Shown one piece after another: positions 11,391 to 22,868 of a stretch of 64,000 nt of DNA. Positions within the stretch are counted from its first letter, which is position 1. Each line of letters starts with the position of its first letter. The position numbers and the translations under genes are program-made. The notes below the pieces were generated by a model that did no database searches, was not told where the DNA came from, and worked only from the letters and a program-made list of their open reading frames with translations. Source of the DNA: Phialocephala subalpina (lineage: Eukaryota; Ascomycota; Leotiomycetes; Helotiales; Mollisiaceae); contig FJOG01000002.1 of NCBI GenBank assembly GCA_900073065.1, positions 86,700 through 150,699 on the forward strand, in the 5' to 3' direction.

Positions 11391-14008
11391 TCAAATACTC
11401 AACGACCCCACCAACGGTAAATCCCTACTACTCGCCCCAACATAAATCGGATAACTGCCACTTTGCAGTACCCAGCTCTGGTCTGTCACGCTCCATTCAC
11501 TCAAGTCTCTTCTCTGAAGGTCAAACTCAACCGTCACATTTGCTCCGACTGGGATATCCACTTTGCTGAAACCTCTCAATTGCTTCACCGGTCCACCTGG
11601 GATTCCAACATAGAGCTGTGCGATCTCGGCAGCATCGACGGAGCCGGTGTTGGTTATTGTAGCAGTGACTTGTGCAATGACATCCCAGAGAGAGGCGATA
11701 CCGCCTTCGATGATGGTTTCTGCTGCAGGAGGGAGGTACGAAGTTGAAGCTCCGGCCAATTTCTCGATTGTCAAGTCGGAGTAGGAGAAAGTGGTATATG
11801 TGAGACCGAATCCAAACTCGTATCTCGGCGTGATATTCTTGGCGTCAAAATCTCTGTAGTCAATATACACTCCCTCGGAGAAGTCCTCTTGTGGGAATAA
11901 TTGGTAGTCTCCTTCTGGCAAAGAGGGTTTGCCGGCATTCGTGTAATCACTCTCGTTCTTCGCAACTGTATATGGAAGCTTGCCCGAGAAGGACTGCACC
12001 CCATAAAGGAGTTGTACAAGTGCACGACCAGAATCTTGGCCTGGGAGGTGGGCGAAGATGACGGCTGTGATGTTGGGGTGGTCGATCCATTGCTCTACAA
12101 GGCGGATACCAGCGTTGTGAATTGTTACTATTGTGTTGCTGCAGTTTGCAGCGACGTTTTGGATTAGAGCATCTGAGTAGTCGTCTGTTTCTCACATTAG
12201 CAAGAGCTTGGAGTTTGTGGGGAGAGTTAGGCTGACCATGAAGACCCAAACGATCATTGCCTTCAGTAGCAAAGGCGTTGATGAACACAAGGCACGCATC
12301 GGAGCTAGTATCGATGATCGGGTCGTTATCGTAGAAGTCCCAGAACAGAGATGTCCCATCCAAATAAGCCTGTTCCTTCAAAGCATCGATGGGAGCAGAA
12401 ATGTAAGCCGGTGCGTTGGCTCCGCTTCCGCCTCCACTGATTATGGTTCCATTGATGGCGATTTGAGGCGCTGGCTCGGAGCTGATGAATGGAGTATAGC
12501 TCAAAGACTCTGCGCCGAAGGTCCAGGGTGCGATGATATCGGTAGGTCCTCCGACGTCGAACTTCTGGGGTGCTACAGCGTCGTAGCCAAAAACGGAGAG
12601 AAGTTTGGGAGATTTGAGAGGGAGGGCATTGTTGACATTCTTAACTAGGACGTGTCCTTCCAAAGCTCCGTCTAGGAGTACGCTCTGAGATGAGGGGTCT
12701 CGTGCATAGACTGGCTTATGGGGAGTGTAGTAGTTGATAGGCATGCCGATGCCGCCTTCTGGAAAGTCGATCTTATCATGTCAGCGGGAAGAACTGTCAT
12801 GGAAAATGGAGAACTCACGTCTTGTCCCATCTGGTACCAAGAAGCCACGAGACGAGTCGCCATATCCGTTACTCGAGCCGAAGCAAGACTGCCATTGTTG
12901 ACGGCAATCGTCAAGTTTCCGCCATTGACGCCCCAGTATGTGGAGTCTGGCATCACAACATCCAAACCAGCAAGCGCTGAGTCGAGACCAGTATCTGTGG
13001 GTGTCAGCATCTTTCCTTGGGCAATTTTTGCATGACTTACGTTGGGCACCCCAATCACTGACCACAAAACCTTCGAATCCAAGTTCGGTCTTCAAAATAC
13101 CATTGAGAAGCTTGCTGTTCTGGCAGGAATACGAGTTGTTCAGTCTGTTGTACGAGCACATGATGCTACCAGCTCCGGCATGGACAGCGTCTGCGAATGG
13201 CCACAGGTACAATTCATGAAGAGTCTTGTCATCGATGTTGGAGGAAACAGAAGCCACGTCGCCGTCTGGGTTTCGGTTGGTTTCTTGCTCGTTGCCGATG
13301 TAGTGCTTCACTGAAGTCGTAACCCCGGCACCTTGGATGCCTTGAACTGTCTCGGCAGCTAGTGCGCCGCAGAGATATGCTGCAGAAAGTTAGAATCATA
13401 CCTCCAAGCCTAGTAAGCATTGGAGCACTCACGATCGTTACTGATGCCCTCCCAGTTTCTTCCACTCTCTGCGACTCTCCCCAGGGGTCCCACAACCGGA
13501 CCCAGCGCAACATGAACACCCTTCGTCTTGAACTCGCCTCCCATATGCAGACCTCTCTGATACGCCAGATTCTTGTTCCAAGCCGCACCAACATGAATCC
13601 CACTCGGCCACCCATTCACGAAATCCGTTGCTCTAAGACCATTCCCAGCATCTGAAAGGCAGAGACCTGGCCAATTGAGTCTGGGAACTGAGCCTGTCTC
13701 GCCCGAGCACCCTGTCAATGGAGTGTAGCCGACTGTGATGTTGGCCTTCTCTTCGAGGGTCATTTGTGAGACGAGAGCGACGGCTTTTGCATATGCTGTG
13801 GCCCATGATGCGCTTCCTGGCATAGGAGCTGGAACTGTTAGCTGGGTCACGGCACAGCAGGAATTGACTTACGAGACGGGTACACAGGTGGAGATTGGCC
13901 ATAGAAGAAGCTGTCTTCAGTGATGTTCGCCGCTTGCGCCAATGGCTGGAGAAGCGCAACTGAGAGCAAAGTAGCTCGCGCCAATTGCTGGGGATTGAAC
14001 GACACCAT
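11391..14008 (-). CDS. secreted GH3 beta-glucosidase
   Basis: Six exons (14008-13873, 13828-13433, 13379-13041, 12994-12819, 12771-12237, 12184-11391) give 791 residues; the first intron's acceptor could also be 6 nt upstream of the one used. A signal peptide (about residues 1-26) is followed by a GH3 N-terminal domain with [19 protein letters not shown] and [12 protein letters not shown]. The catalytic nucleophile is the Asp of [11 protein letters not shown]. The GH3 C-terminal domain and a fibronectin-III-like domain follow ([15 protein letters not shown] to the end). The enzyme should hydrolyse terminal beta-D-glucosyl units of cellobiose and other glucosides outside the cell. All catalytic landmarks are intact and the length is normal. 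Confidence 0.95.
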
Positions 14009-16243
14009 GATTGAAGATTAGATTCGGGACGAGGTTGGAACTTGGCATGACAAGGCTGTAGGAGTATTTATGTGTTCAGCCTGGTGCTGGATACTCTCTG
14101 CCGCTCCGAGCTGCCATCTCAAATCCCTGCTGTCAAGCTCGAATGACGACGTTGACCACGGGCTGGTATGTAGATGCCATTGGCCAATTCGCCCTTTTTT
14201 GGGACGAAAGCTCGGTTAGTATACGATGAATACGGAGCTCCATGACTAGATGGCACTCTAGAACTGGAGAAACCCTTGAACAGTCGTCCAAAGCGGTGGA
14301 AGAGCTTGAGAAGGGCCGACTTCGAAGTGAGGAGCAAGCGTCTCGTGCAAGGCAGAGATCTTGGAGAGCTGTAATGCGGGGCAGATTAATCTTTTTGGGG
14401 TGCAGACGAGGGGTACAAGAGCGATGGAAAGACCGGAGGTGGAGTGAGGCACGGATTTACCGGGACAACGTCGGTTATATGATCCCCAGCCCTCCATGTT
14501 CGACCCCACACTGCATCTCTCAACCAGAAGCTTCTTTCCCCACAGTTCGGCTGCTCGCGAGAGAAGCTTCCGATCAAGGCGGGACGTATTTTGTTCTCAT
14601 CCACTTGGGAATATCGGATTGGGTGGATGAATTGCAAGTCTGATAGGCCGTCCACTTTGCAAGCCTCGGGATTTTGTCGGTATAGCATCCTCAACTTGTC
14701 AAGTCGCCGAAGCATGACGAGCAATGGCAAAGCATATCTCCGCTCCCCGCGTGATCTCGAGGCCAGGATTTTGGGGATTCTGCTTCGGGCCCACAGCCGC
14801 AGCATTGGATATCTGCCAAATGCAATCTTACATCCGCTACTGCTTATGGAGCCCCACGAAAGCATTCGAACAGACCACTGGGATATGTCTGGAGAAAGTG
14901 TGGACCTGCTCCGCAGTGTAGAATGGAGTCTATAAAGGGCCGATACTTCAAGCTTGCCCTTCGGCTTATCATATGTTGAGCTGTGATAACGAATTTCTCG
15001 TGCCCGATCACGGAAGAACCTCATCAGATATCTTTCACGATCCACTATTCTGTCGGATGAGGGTTGCCGGTTCATCCCATGATAAATTCAATTGCAAAAC
15101 TTTCTGAAATTTTGCTTCTGGAACTGTCCTCCATCACGGGAAATGGTGCGGTGCCCAAGTGGAGCCGACACCATCCCACTGCTGCCAAAGTCTTGATCGA
15201 GAAGTTGATTCCGCGAGCTTGGTCAGCTTCCAATCTTTGAAGGCAAGATTTACCCCGCAGCATGTTCAGACGTTCCTGACGCGCTCTATTCCCGACAGCG
15301 TTTTCAATCGTCCAGCTTTGGTGGGACGATCGAGGAGGTTTGGTTGGGCTGAGAAAGTTCAAAGTGGTTGTTGTAAATTGATCTCAGAGATTGAAGATTT
15401 CGAAAGTCCAAGCAAGACAGGAGGATTGAGAATGTTGGTGTTTGGAGGTTATCACTCTGGTGGAGCCATTGAAGTGCTGTCTTCTGCGCTCGAAATGCAC
15501 TTCTATTGATAAGCGCAACGAGGACTGCAAGCAAGACTCGAGATTGAAAGCGCGGATCAAGGCAATACACGGCAAAGCGGATCCCCAATTTCCGACTTCA
15601 AAGCAAACTTGGGACATTGAATAATGATAAAACACAAGCCCTCAAAGTCATAGTCAAAATGAGAACAGTGGATTCCTTGAAGTGCAACATCCATCACTCG
15701 CAGTCAAGCAAAGCCAAAACACCAGAGACAGCGACTCGCAATAAGAATTGTAAATGTACAGAGAAGGGAGGTACAATGTAAAGAAATGATGTGTACCAAA
15801 CTTGTTGAAGGCCTAGAAAAGAAGGGACATTCGAGTAAAACCTTTTAACAGCAGGAATTGGACATTGGTACAAAAATCAAAAACAGCACTTGCCGCAAAA
15901 TAAATGAATGTATGGCAACGAATCTCACTAGACCAAAGACAGTACCAGGAAACACCCGGGTTGATATACACATGACTGACATTAATTACGTCTGTAGTAA
16001 TCTAGACTCTAACCAGCAGCTGCAAAAGCAGCGCCAATGCTCGCTCACTTGCTCAGATCTGGTATCTCATGCCAATGCCAATGCTATGCTCAGTGCCTCC
16101 AACGCCTTGAAAATGCCTGAATGAATGCAATATGCAAATGCCCACAGGTATGGTCTGTACAAAACGCCTCGCCGGAACTCGCTGACAATGCATTAACCGT
16201 ATTTTGGTATCCCCAACTCCCCTCCACCTGCCATTATGCATTA
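14009..16243. other. intergenic, 2.2 kb, no gene supported
   Basis: This holds the promoter of the minus-strand beta-glucosidase and the 3' flank of the glycosyltransferase-like gene. A 229-codon minus-strand frame (14386-15075) is Arg/Ser-rich with no domain and no related frame nearby, so it is not called. Short CCAATG repeats occur near 16070-16085. Confidence 0.4.
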
Positions 16244-17616
16244 TTACCATCGACAGACGTCGTAGCTGCTGTATTGTCTCCCCGCCGTCCATTGCGTCAG
16301 GCGTTCAATCGAACCCATATTTGACCCTCTATTCGTCTTCGCGAACACCGTGTCGAAAGGATGGATGGTCGTTCCCCAGTATTGCTTCTCGAGTAGCGGA
16401 TCCAGACTCTCTTTGCAAATGCTCTCGTAGCCAGTCCCCGTTCTCATTGTCCCCATCTTCACCGATCCACCTCCAAGATCCACCTCCTCTCCTCTTGCTA
16501 ATGCGTCTCCAAATCCCCGGTATGCAGACATCATAGCATCCACCTCGTATCCAGCAGCTTTAACCAATGCCGTAGAGTATACTTCGACCGCAACCGCTTT
16601 CCAGTATTCATGAGGACAGGAATTGATCCCAGGACTCCACATCTCGGGCACAGGTTGATTCGGATTGTGAGGTGGAAGGGAAGCCTTGAACTTCTCGACG
16701 AGCTCCTCGGAAGGAAATAGTAGGGTCTCGAGACCAGCGCGATCGAGGGCCCAGAACATAGATTGGATATGTGGCACAGGAGCTTCGCAGTTCATTGTCA
16801 TACCGACGAGCTGGAAAAGGCGGGGTCAGCGTTGTATCACAGTAACGCGGGTGTGTGGCACATTGTACAAGGGACGGGGAACAGATGCAACGTTGAGGAC
16901 TGAGACTTGACGACATACCTTTGTCTTCTCGTTCAACTTGTCGAGGTAGACATTGCTCCAGCATTGGTTGCTCCAGTATGGTAGGAAAGGTCCCCGGATA
17001 CTGGCGTTCATGAGGATGTAGCGGTTGTATGCTTTGTAGGTATCGTTCGTGGTGAGGATCTCTGCGAATGCGCCTAAGTCGTAACAGTCGTTTGCGCGCT
17101 TTACGAAGCGGATGTTGTCTCTCTTGGGGAGCAGGTTTGCGGCGTCCGTCTCGCCATTGAGGACGAAGAGGAAATCTGCGGCATCGTGGAGGGCATGGCG
17201 GATGAAGAATTCCAGGTTCAGTCGTGCGCCGGGGGTCTCGAAGAAGGCGTAGAGGATCAAGGGACGGTCTGCGGTCGAGTTGTGCTTCGAAGGAGGCGGT
17301 GGAGGAGGAGGTGAGGGCGTAGGTGTTGGAAAGTTGGAGGCAGAGTATGCAATGGCAGAGGTAGGTGCAGTGTCGAATAAAGGATGTTCTTCTCCATGTA
17401 CAATGGCCTTTGTCACGCCGGCGACAACTCGTGAGTCCTTCTACTGTCTATTAGCAGCGTGTCTCTGTGTATTACTGGAGTGAGACCTACCACCAGAGAT
17501 GGGACATTGAGGAACCAAACCATCCAGACCAGCAGCAGAATCGCCAGAGCTGCAATCCAGGTTCTCCTTCCCTGCGAGGTCTTGGTCATGATAGTCGACA
17601 TGGCGGCCATTGTCAA
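16244..17616 (-). CDS. type II membrane glycosyltransferase-like protein
   Basis: Exons 17616-17491, 17440-16919 and 16810-16244 join to 404 residues. A short basic cytosolic tail precedes one transmembrane helix (WIAALAILLLVWMVWFL, residues ~20-36). A Pro-rich stem follows (PTPTPSPPPPPPPS), then a lumenal domain: LILYAFFETPGARLNLEFFI, FLFVLNGE, NDCYDLGAFAEIL and RYILMNASIRGP. This layout suits a Golgi enzyme. The lumenal part resembles the rhamnan-synthesis-F-like glycosyltransferase-related proteins of fungi and algae. That assignment rests on motif memory only, and donor and acceptor are unknown. Confidence 0.7.
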
Positions 17617-19863
17617 TTCGTGTATGTGATGATGAACCCCTCAAAAGACAAAGGAAAGGCGAGGACGAGGACCTAGATAGAAGAAGAAGGATAAGGAGGA
17701 GGAAATAGAAGCATATGAGACATCATGTTCGAAATTACGCCCCAGTCGCTCACCTTTGTGCCAACAGCCTTAGATGAGAGGAGGATCGTAGTACGTATCT
17801 CGATTAAGTTCCAACGCATCGATTCACCCCGAGCCCAATCCATTTGAGGTCTTGGTCTCCTTCGCTCGTGTTGGTAAGGTTTCTCGTCTCATAAATTTGC
17901 ATCCGATGAACGAACCATCTTCCGGTCTGCGCTCAACAAGAGCTTTGATTACCTGAGATTACGCACTCCTTTCTTAGTCCTTTCTAGGGCTGTCTTGGGG
18001 TTTTGCGTCCTGCAATTTGTATGCGGTCTGGTTTAGGTAAGAGGAGGTCCACTGCGCGATCCGGAGGTGCCTGGCTTTGCGGCGGAGACTGCCAAGACGC
18101 GACGATGGGAGGCGATGCCTGTCGAGTTTTCTAAGAATACGGTTATCACGGAAGCCTATTAGCGCCAAGATGGAGATGCGAATGCAGCCACCATCTGTTG
18201 AGATCTGGGTCGGTCCCGATGCCTGTCCGTATTGCTGACTTCACGAGGTCGTATTTCAGTCTCCAAGATATTTTGTATTCGGGTTTCATTTTTAAAAGTC
18301 TATTCAGAATCCTGTCCAGTTCTATTGACGAGGTTTAATTGTTGTATGCTTAGATCCCGCTGCGGGAACTGCGGAATAGGGGTCTTCTCCCCTGTATGCC
18401 GCCTTAATTTTACGGAGGGACAGACCTGCGACAGTTGATTGGTGAGTGACCCCCTCGGGTTTTGGAAGCGAATGAGAAAAGGAGGCTTCCATTTCGGGAA
18501 CTACTTTAGGAGTCAGGTAAGGCTGATATTTTACGGCATTCTGCATGTTTGGTTGTATCGAATACATTTACAATTGTTTGCTGTTTCTTGAACGCAAACG
18601 GTGAGTGTGTTGATGCCCTCGAATCATGAAGTGGGTGGGTGTTGAATTCGGGACCGAACGGATGAGTGTTTCCTTGACTTGATACACTTAGCATCACCAC
18701 ACAGATGCTCTAGAAGTTTGAACATCACAAAAACGCGTCACCAGGTATGTAACTAAGGTAAAGTGAGGGCTACATTTCAAGATCTTCAGACGGTTTTGTA
18801 AGATTCCGTCGCAGAGTCACTTCGCACATATCGCCGTCTTCCGGTTCTGCCTCAACTCCACGCGTACGATATACGGCACATGTCCATCGAGATACATCGG
18901 AATTGGAAATTATCTATCCGGACGACAGAATCCCGTTTGCAAGATCTCGGTGCCATGATTTGCCATGTAGGCTGCCGGCTTCTCCTGCAGGTCGACCCGG
19001 ATGCCAGGCTCTCGAGAGGCTACATGCACTCGGAACAGAGAGTGTTTGCATTAGGCATTTCCAAATGCACCGGATCTCTATCTGCCACTGTTCTATCCCA
19101 CTCCTCGACCCCCTTTCAATTCATCCTACTTCGTATCTCCAAGTCCAAGTAGATGGAGAGCACCAACAGGCACAATTGCAGCAGCAGCGTTGACTGGTCG
19201 AGCTCGTATTTTTCATTGTGAGGATGCAGTTGGAGTATGTTGGAAAGAAGTATTCAGAGATAGAAAGCTGAGAGTAGAATTCGGTTCGTTAGATTCACGA
19301 CAGATAATAAACTGGCCTGAAAGACATCATGAACCTGCTCAATCGAAACCATAACACCAATGACGTGAATCAAAGATGTAATACAGAAGGAAGCCCGATG
19401 TTTGAATCGATGAGCAATTGGCATGTCTTATTGCGAGTCCGTGGGAGCGAGATATCGAGCCTGTCGAAAATTCGAAGCCCTTTCACGTGACATTCCCTTC
19501 ATTAGGTACTATGGCTAGCTGAAGTACTCAACATGAGAGTTTAGTGCTGATAGCGAGCAAACTCGAAAAATGTTAATTTAAATAAATATGGTTAGTAGAC
19601 ATGAGAGAAGTTTGAGGTTTGAGAAGATGATGTATCTATATACACATATAAATCACACGTGATGGATTGAGGCCACCTCACATAGGCTCTGAAGTCCTTA
19701 AGCTCGCTGCTCTGAATGACGAGCTGAGGGGTGGAGAGCTGACATCACTTAAAACGCGCAACTGTACGATAGAAGAACAACTCGAATCTTCATCGGCGGC
19801 ACTTATCGGAGGATAACTACGTGTCCCATGATGGCTCTGTGAATCGCCGTCGTCACCCAAAAC
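17617..19863. other. intergenic, 2.2 kb, no gene seen
   Basis: Only short frames without domain features or sensible splice joins. No tRNA-like or repeated structure was recognised. Confidence 0.4.
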
Positions 19864-20148
19864 ATGAAGAGGGCGCAGCCTCTAACCCTGGTGTACGATT
19901 ATCTCCTCGAAAGAAAGTATCGCAAGAGGCAAGAGGTTACCTCATTGTATGCCGATTTTATCTCGAGAGAACTTTCCTCTCATGTCCCAGCTTACGGAGA
20001 AAAGCCTCCGGTCAAGTACCTCCCTCGGCCAGAAACCAAATATGAGAACTCGAACTCAAACTCATCCAACAACGCTGGCTCAAAAGAGGAAGGAGAGGTC
20101 AAAATCCAGGCAACTTCAAGCACAATAGCATCTTACAACATTAAATGA
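19864..20148 (+). CDS. possible small hypothetical protein
   Basis: A 94-codon frame starting MKRAQPLTLVYDYLLERKYR, with a basic helical start and an Asn/Ser/Glu-rich tail. No family is recognised. A 131-codon frame at 20194-20589 follows in the same direction and may be unrelated. Either could be leader sequence of the downstream VHS-GAT gene. Confidence 0.25.
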   Translation: MKRAQPLTLVYDYLLERKYRKRQEVTSLYADFISRELSSHVPAYGEKPPVKYLPRPETKYENSNSNSSNNAGSKEEGEVKIQATSSTIASYNIK

Positions 20149-20776
20149 CTTCTCGCTCAAAACCCACAACCGCCAGGCTGTCATCTGATCTATATGTCCT
20201 CTCGACACGCGTTTCATCCACTTGAACTGACTCGGCGATTCGAATCAACCACTCATAAGAACCCAGCCAGTCGCGAAAAGCTCAAAAACAACGACGACGA
20301 TAGGTGGTGCAGCACTTCAATTGAGGCTGTGCAGCCATTCCAAAGTCTTGGCTCTTTTCCATCTCTTCTGACCCCTCAAAGGGGCTCTGCGAATGCCGAG
20401 CTCAGGCCAAGAGATTACGACGCGGACAACGACGAGGTTCTTGCCACGAAGAGATATACTTTGCAGACATTTCATCCCATCAATTTGACGAACTCAAAAA
20501 CAACTTTGCATTTGAGTACCGAGCGAGATATATTTGGATTTAAATTGCCGCCTGCAAGAGGTTACGAAACGAAACGGCCGTTGCGGTGAGGCGAGAGCGA
20601 GTTTGCTGCCAGGACCCTTGAACTTCGGACGCCGACGCGACATCAATCTCGCGAGGCAACGAGAAGTGTTTCCAACTGTGCCGCAACATCAATATTAATA
20701 AAAGTGCACAACGTCTGGCTTTTTCCTCTCCGACTTCTTCAACTTCTATCTCGGCGCACCTGCGACAACCGCAATC

Positions 20777-22489
20777 ATGAAGGCAATGAAGGGGATGAAC
20801 GTCAACCGCATGTTTGGTTCCTTGAAGCGCAAACGTAAGCAAATCACCTCGTCTCCCGGATAAACCGCATAACTAATTCAGAGACAATAGCAAACTCGAC
20901 GACTTCAAATGGAGGACCGGTAGATTCGGGTTTGGATACTCCAGAAGCAAATGCGATGAGGAATGTGGTAAGTTTGGGAATGGAGAGGCTGTTGGACGAG
21001 GCTGATGATCTGCGCAGCGACTATTCTGCGAATCCGGGGGACCGAATGGATCTGTATGTTCTGTACCTGAAACCAACATCTGCAAAGCTGACGAGGAGAA
21101 TAGGGAGAAGAAGTCCTGTATCTGCCAACGATCGTCGAATCCTGCGAGTCCTCTCCCTCCGCTGCGAAAGAAGCCGCCTACGTGATTCGGAAGTTCTTGT
21201 CAAAGGATAACTTCAGCAAACCATACGTTCAATACAATGGCATCATGCTTATTCGGATTCTGGCGGACAATCCAGGGAAGACGTTTACACGGAATATGGA
21301 TGCCAAGTTCGTCGAGACGATCAAGGAACTGCTGCGAGCAGGACGAGATCCAAGCGTAAAGCAGATATTGATGGAGACTCTGGATACCTTCCAACGAGAC
21401 AAGGCAGATGATGAGGGACTGGCTAAATTGAACGAGATGTGGAAGAAGGAGCACGAGAGAATGGTCAAGATACATGTTAGTAGCGCCTGTGGCTTGAGTT
21501 ATGCTTTGCTAACCTTTCAGGGCCCTGCTGGACCGCGAGTCTTGAACGCGCCCCCCTTCCCAAATCAAGGTCCAGAATACTTCTCGAGAAATCATCACAG
21601 CCGAAGATTACCTGCTCCCCACGAGCTTTCCACGCGAATCGAAGAAGCAAAGACATCAGCAAGTCTGTTGGCGCAAGTCGTGCAATCAACGCCACCCTCT
21701 GAACTTCTCTCCAACGAGCTCGTCCGTGAATTCGCAGACCGATGTCAAAGCGCTAGCAGGAGCGTACAGGCATACATGATTGCAGAGAACCCAGGCCCAG
21801 ACAACGACACAATGGAGACATTGATCGAGACAAATGAGCAATTGAATAAGGCGCTGAATCAACACCAGCGAGGAGTCTTGAATGCTCGGAAGATTCTTGG
21901 GTTAAATGGGGAGTCTGGCAACACACCTCCAGCAACAGGAGGATATGGAGCTCCTCCAGACAGGACAGACTATGTCGCTCCAGTTGGTCCTCCGCCGAAT
22001 AGGAGCTCGGGCTATGGCAACGGAGTTGGCCCAACCCCGGGTTCAGGTTTCGTTCCACCACAAGGACCACCTCCAGGACGAGCCGATTCAGGGTTTATTC
22101 CGCCAGCTGGTCCACCCCCTGTTCTCTCATCCAAGCCCGTACCAAGAAAAGCTACCAAAGGACCACCAATACCTCCACCGGGAGACTACGCACCAACTGG
22201 CGACGACGACGAGAACCCCTTCTCGGATCCCAAGGATAAGCCTAGCATTCCATTCCCCAAAGACCAGCAAACCACAACTACAGGCACATTCAATGACAGA
22301 CTAGGCATTGAGCCCTATCACCCCGGATTTAGAGAAACGCAAAGCTACGTCGGCAGGCAGGATAGCTCGACAAACCATGCCACGATGCATGCTGCTGTCC
22401 CTGAGACGCCGGATGTGGATGATGAGGGAAGAGCTAGGAATTTGTATGGAGCTACGCCTGGATCCAAGGCGCCTGTTTACCGGTATTGA
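20777..22489 (+). CDS. LSB5: VHS-GAT domain trafficking/actin adaptor (Lsb5-like)
   Basis: Five exons (20777-20834, 20882-20967, 21018-21053, 21104-21475, 21521-22489) encode 506 residues. The VHS domain spans about 30-165 (LYLPTIVESCESSP, NGIMLIRILADNPG, LLRAGRDPSVKQILMETLDT). A GAT-like three-helix region lies at about 200-300 (RIEEAKTSASLLAQVV through KALNQHQRGVLNARKILG). The tail is long, Pro/Gly-rich and disordered, with an NPF motif (DDENPFSDP). VHS, GAT and NPF together match yeast Lsb5, which links ubiquitinated endocytic cargo and actin patches. Exon 3 is only 36 nt yet encodes residues needed for the fold. The gene symbol is by analogy. Confidence 0.85.
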
Positions 22490-22868
22490 GCGTTGCGTTG
22501 AGGAGGACGAGGGGTTATGATGATTATGATTCGATGAGGCGGGGCAAGTGTCCGCATTGCATTCTTCCTGTTTCCAGACCAGTTTGATAGCGGCATTTGA
22601 TACCAATTGAACTTTTTACTGCCGCGTATTCCTTACTTGAACTTTTCGTGATGTGTTAACAGAATCAGGTTTTAATGTCCGGCATCCCAATGGACATTTT
22701 CTCGCGATGAGCAAGCATTTCGCATTCAGCACTTTTCAAGTTTTTAATTATTTGCAGGAACTTTTCATTACCCCTATAGTCAAGTTTTCTTGTCAAATCC
22801 GGACTCACTTCTTCCTCCTGCATTATCATTGCTCCTTCATCCCGAAAACATTTCTCCATTCCGCATCT

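Noticed and set aside
14386..15075. 229-codon minus-strand frame upstream of the beta-glucosidase
   Set aside because: Arg/Ser-rich, no domain, no signal and no splice partner; it looks like a chance frame in GC-balanced intergenic DNA.
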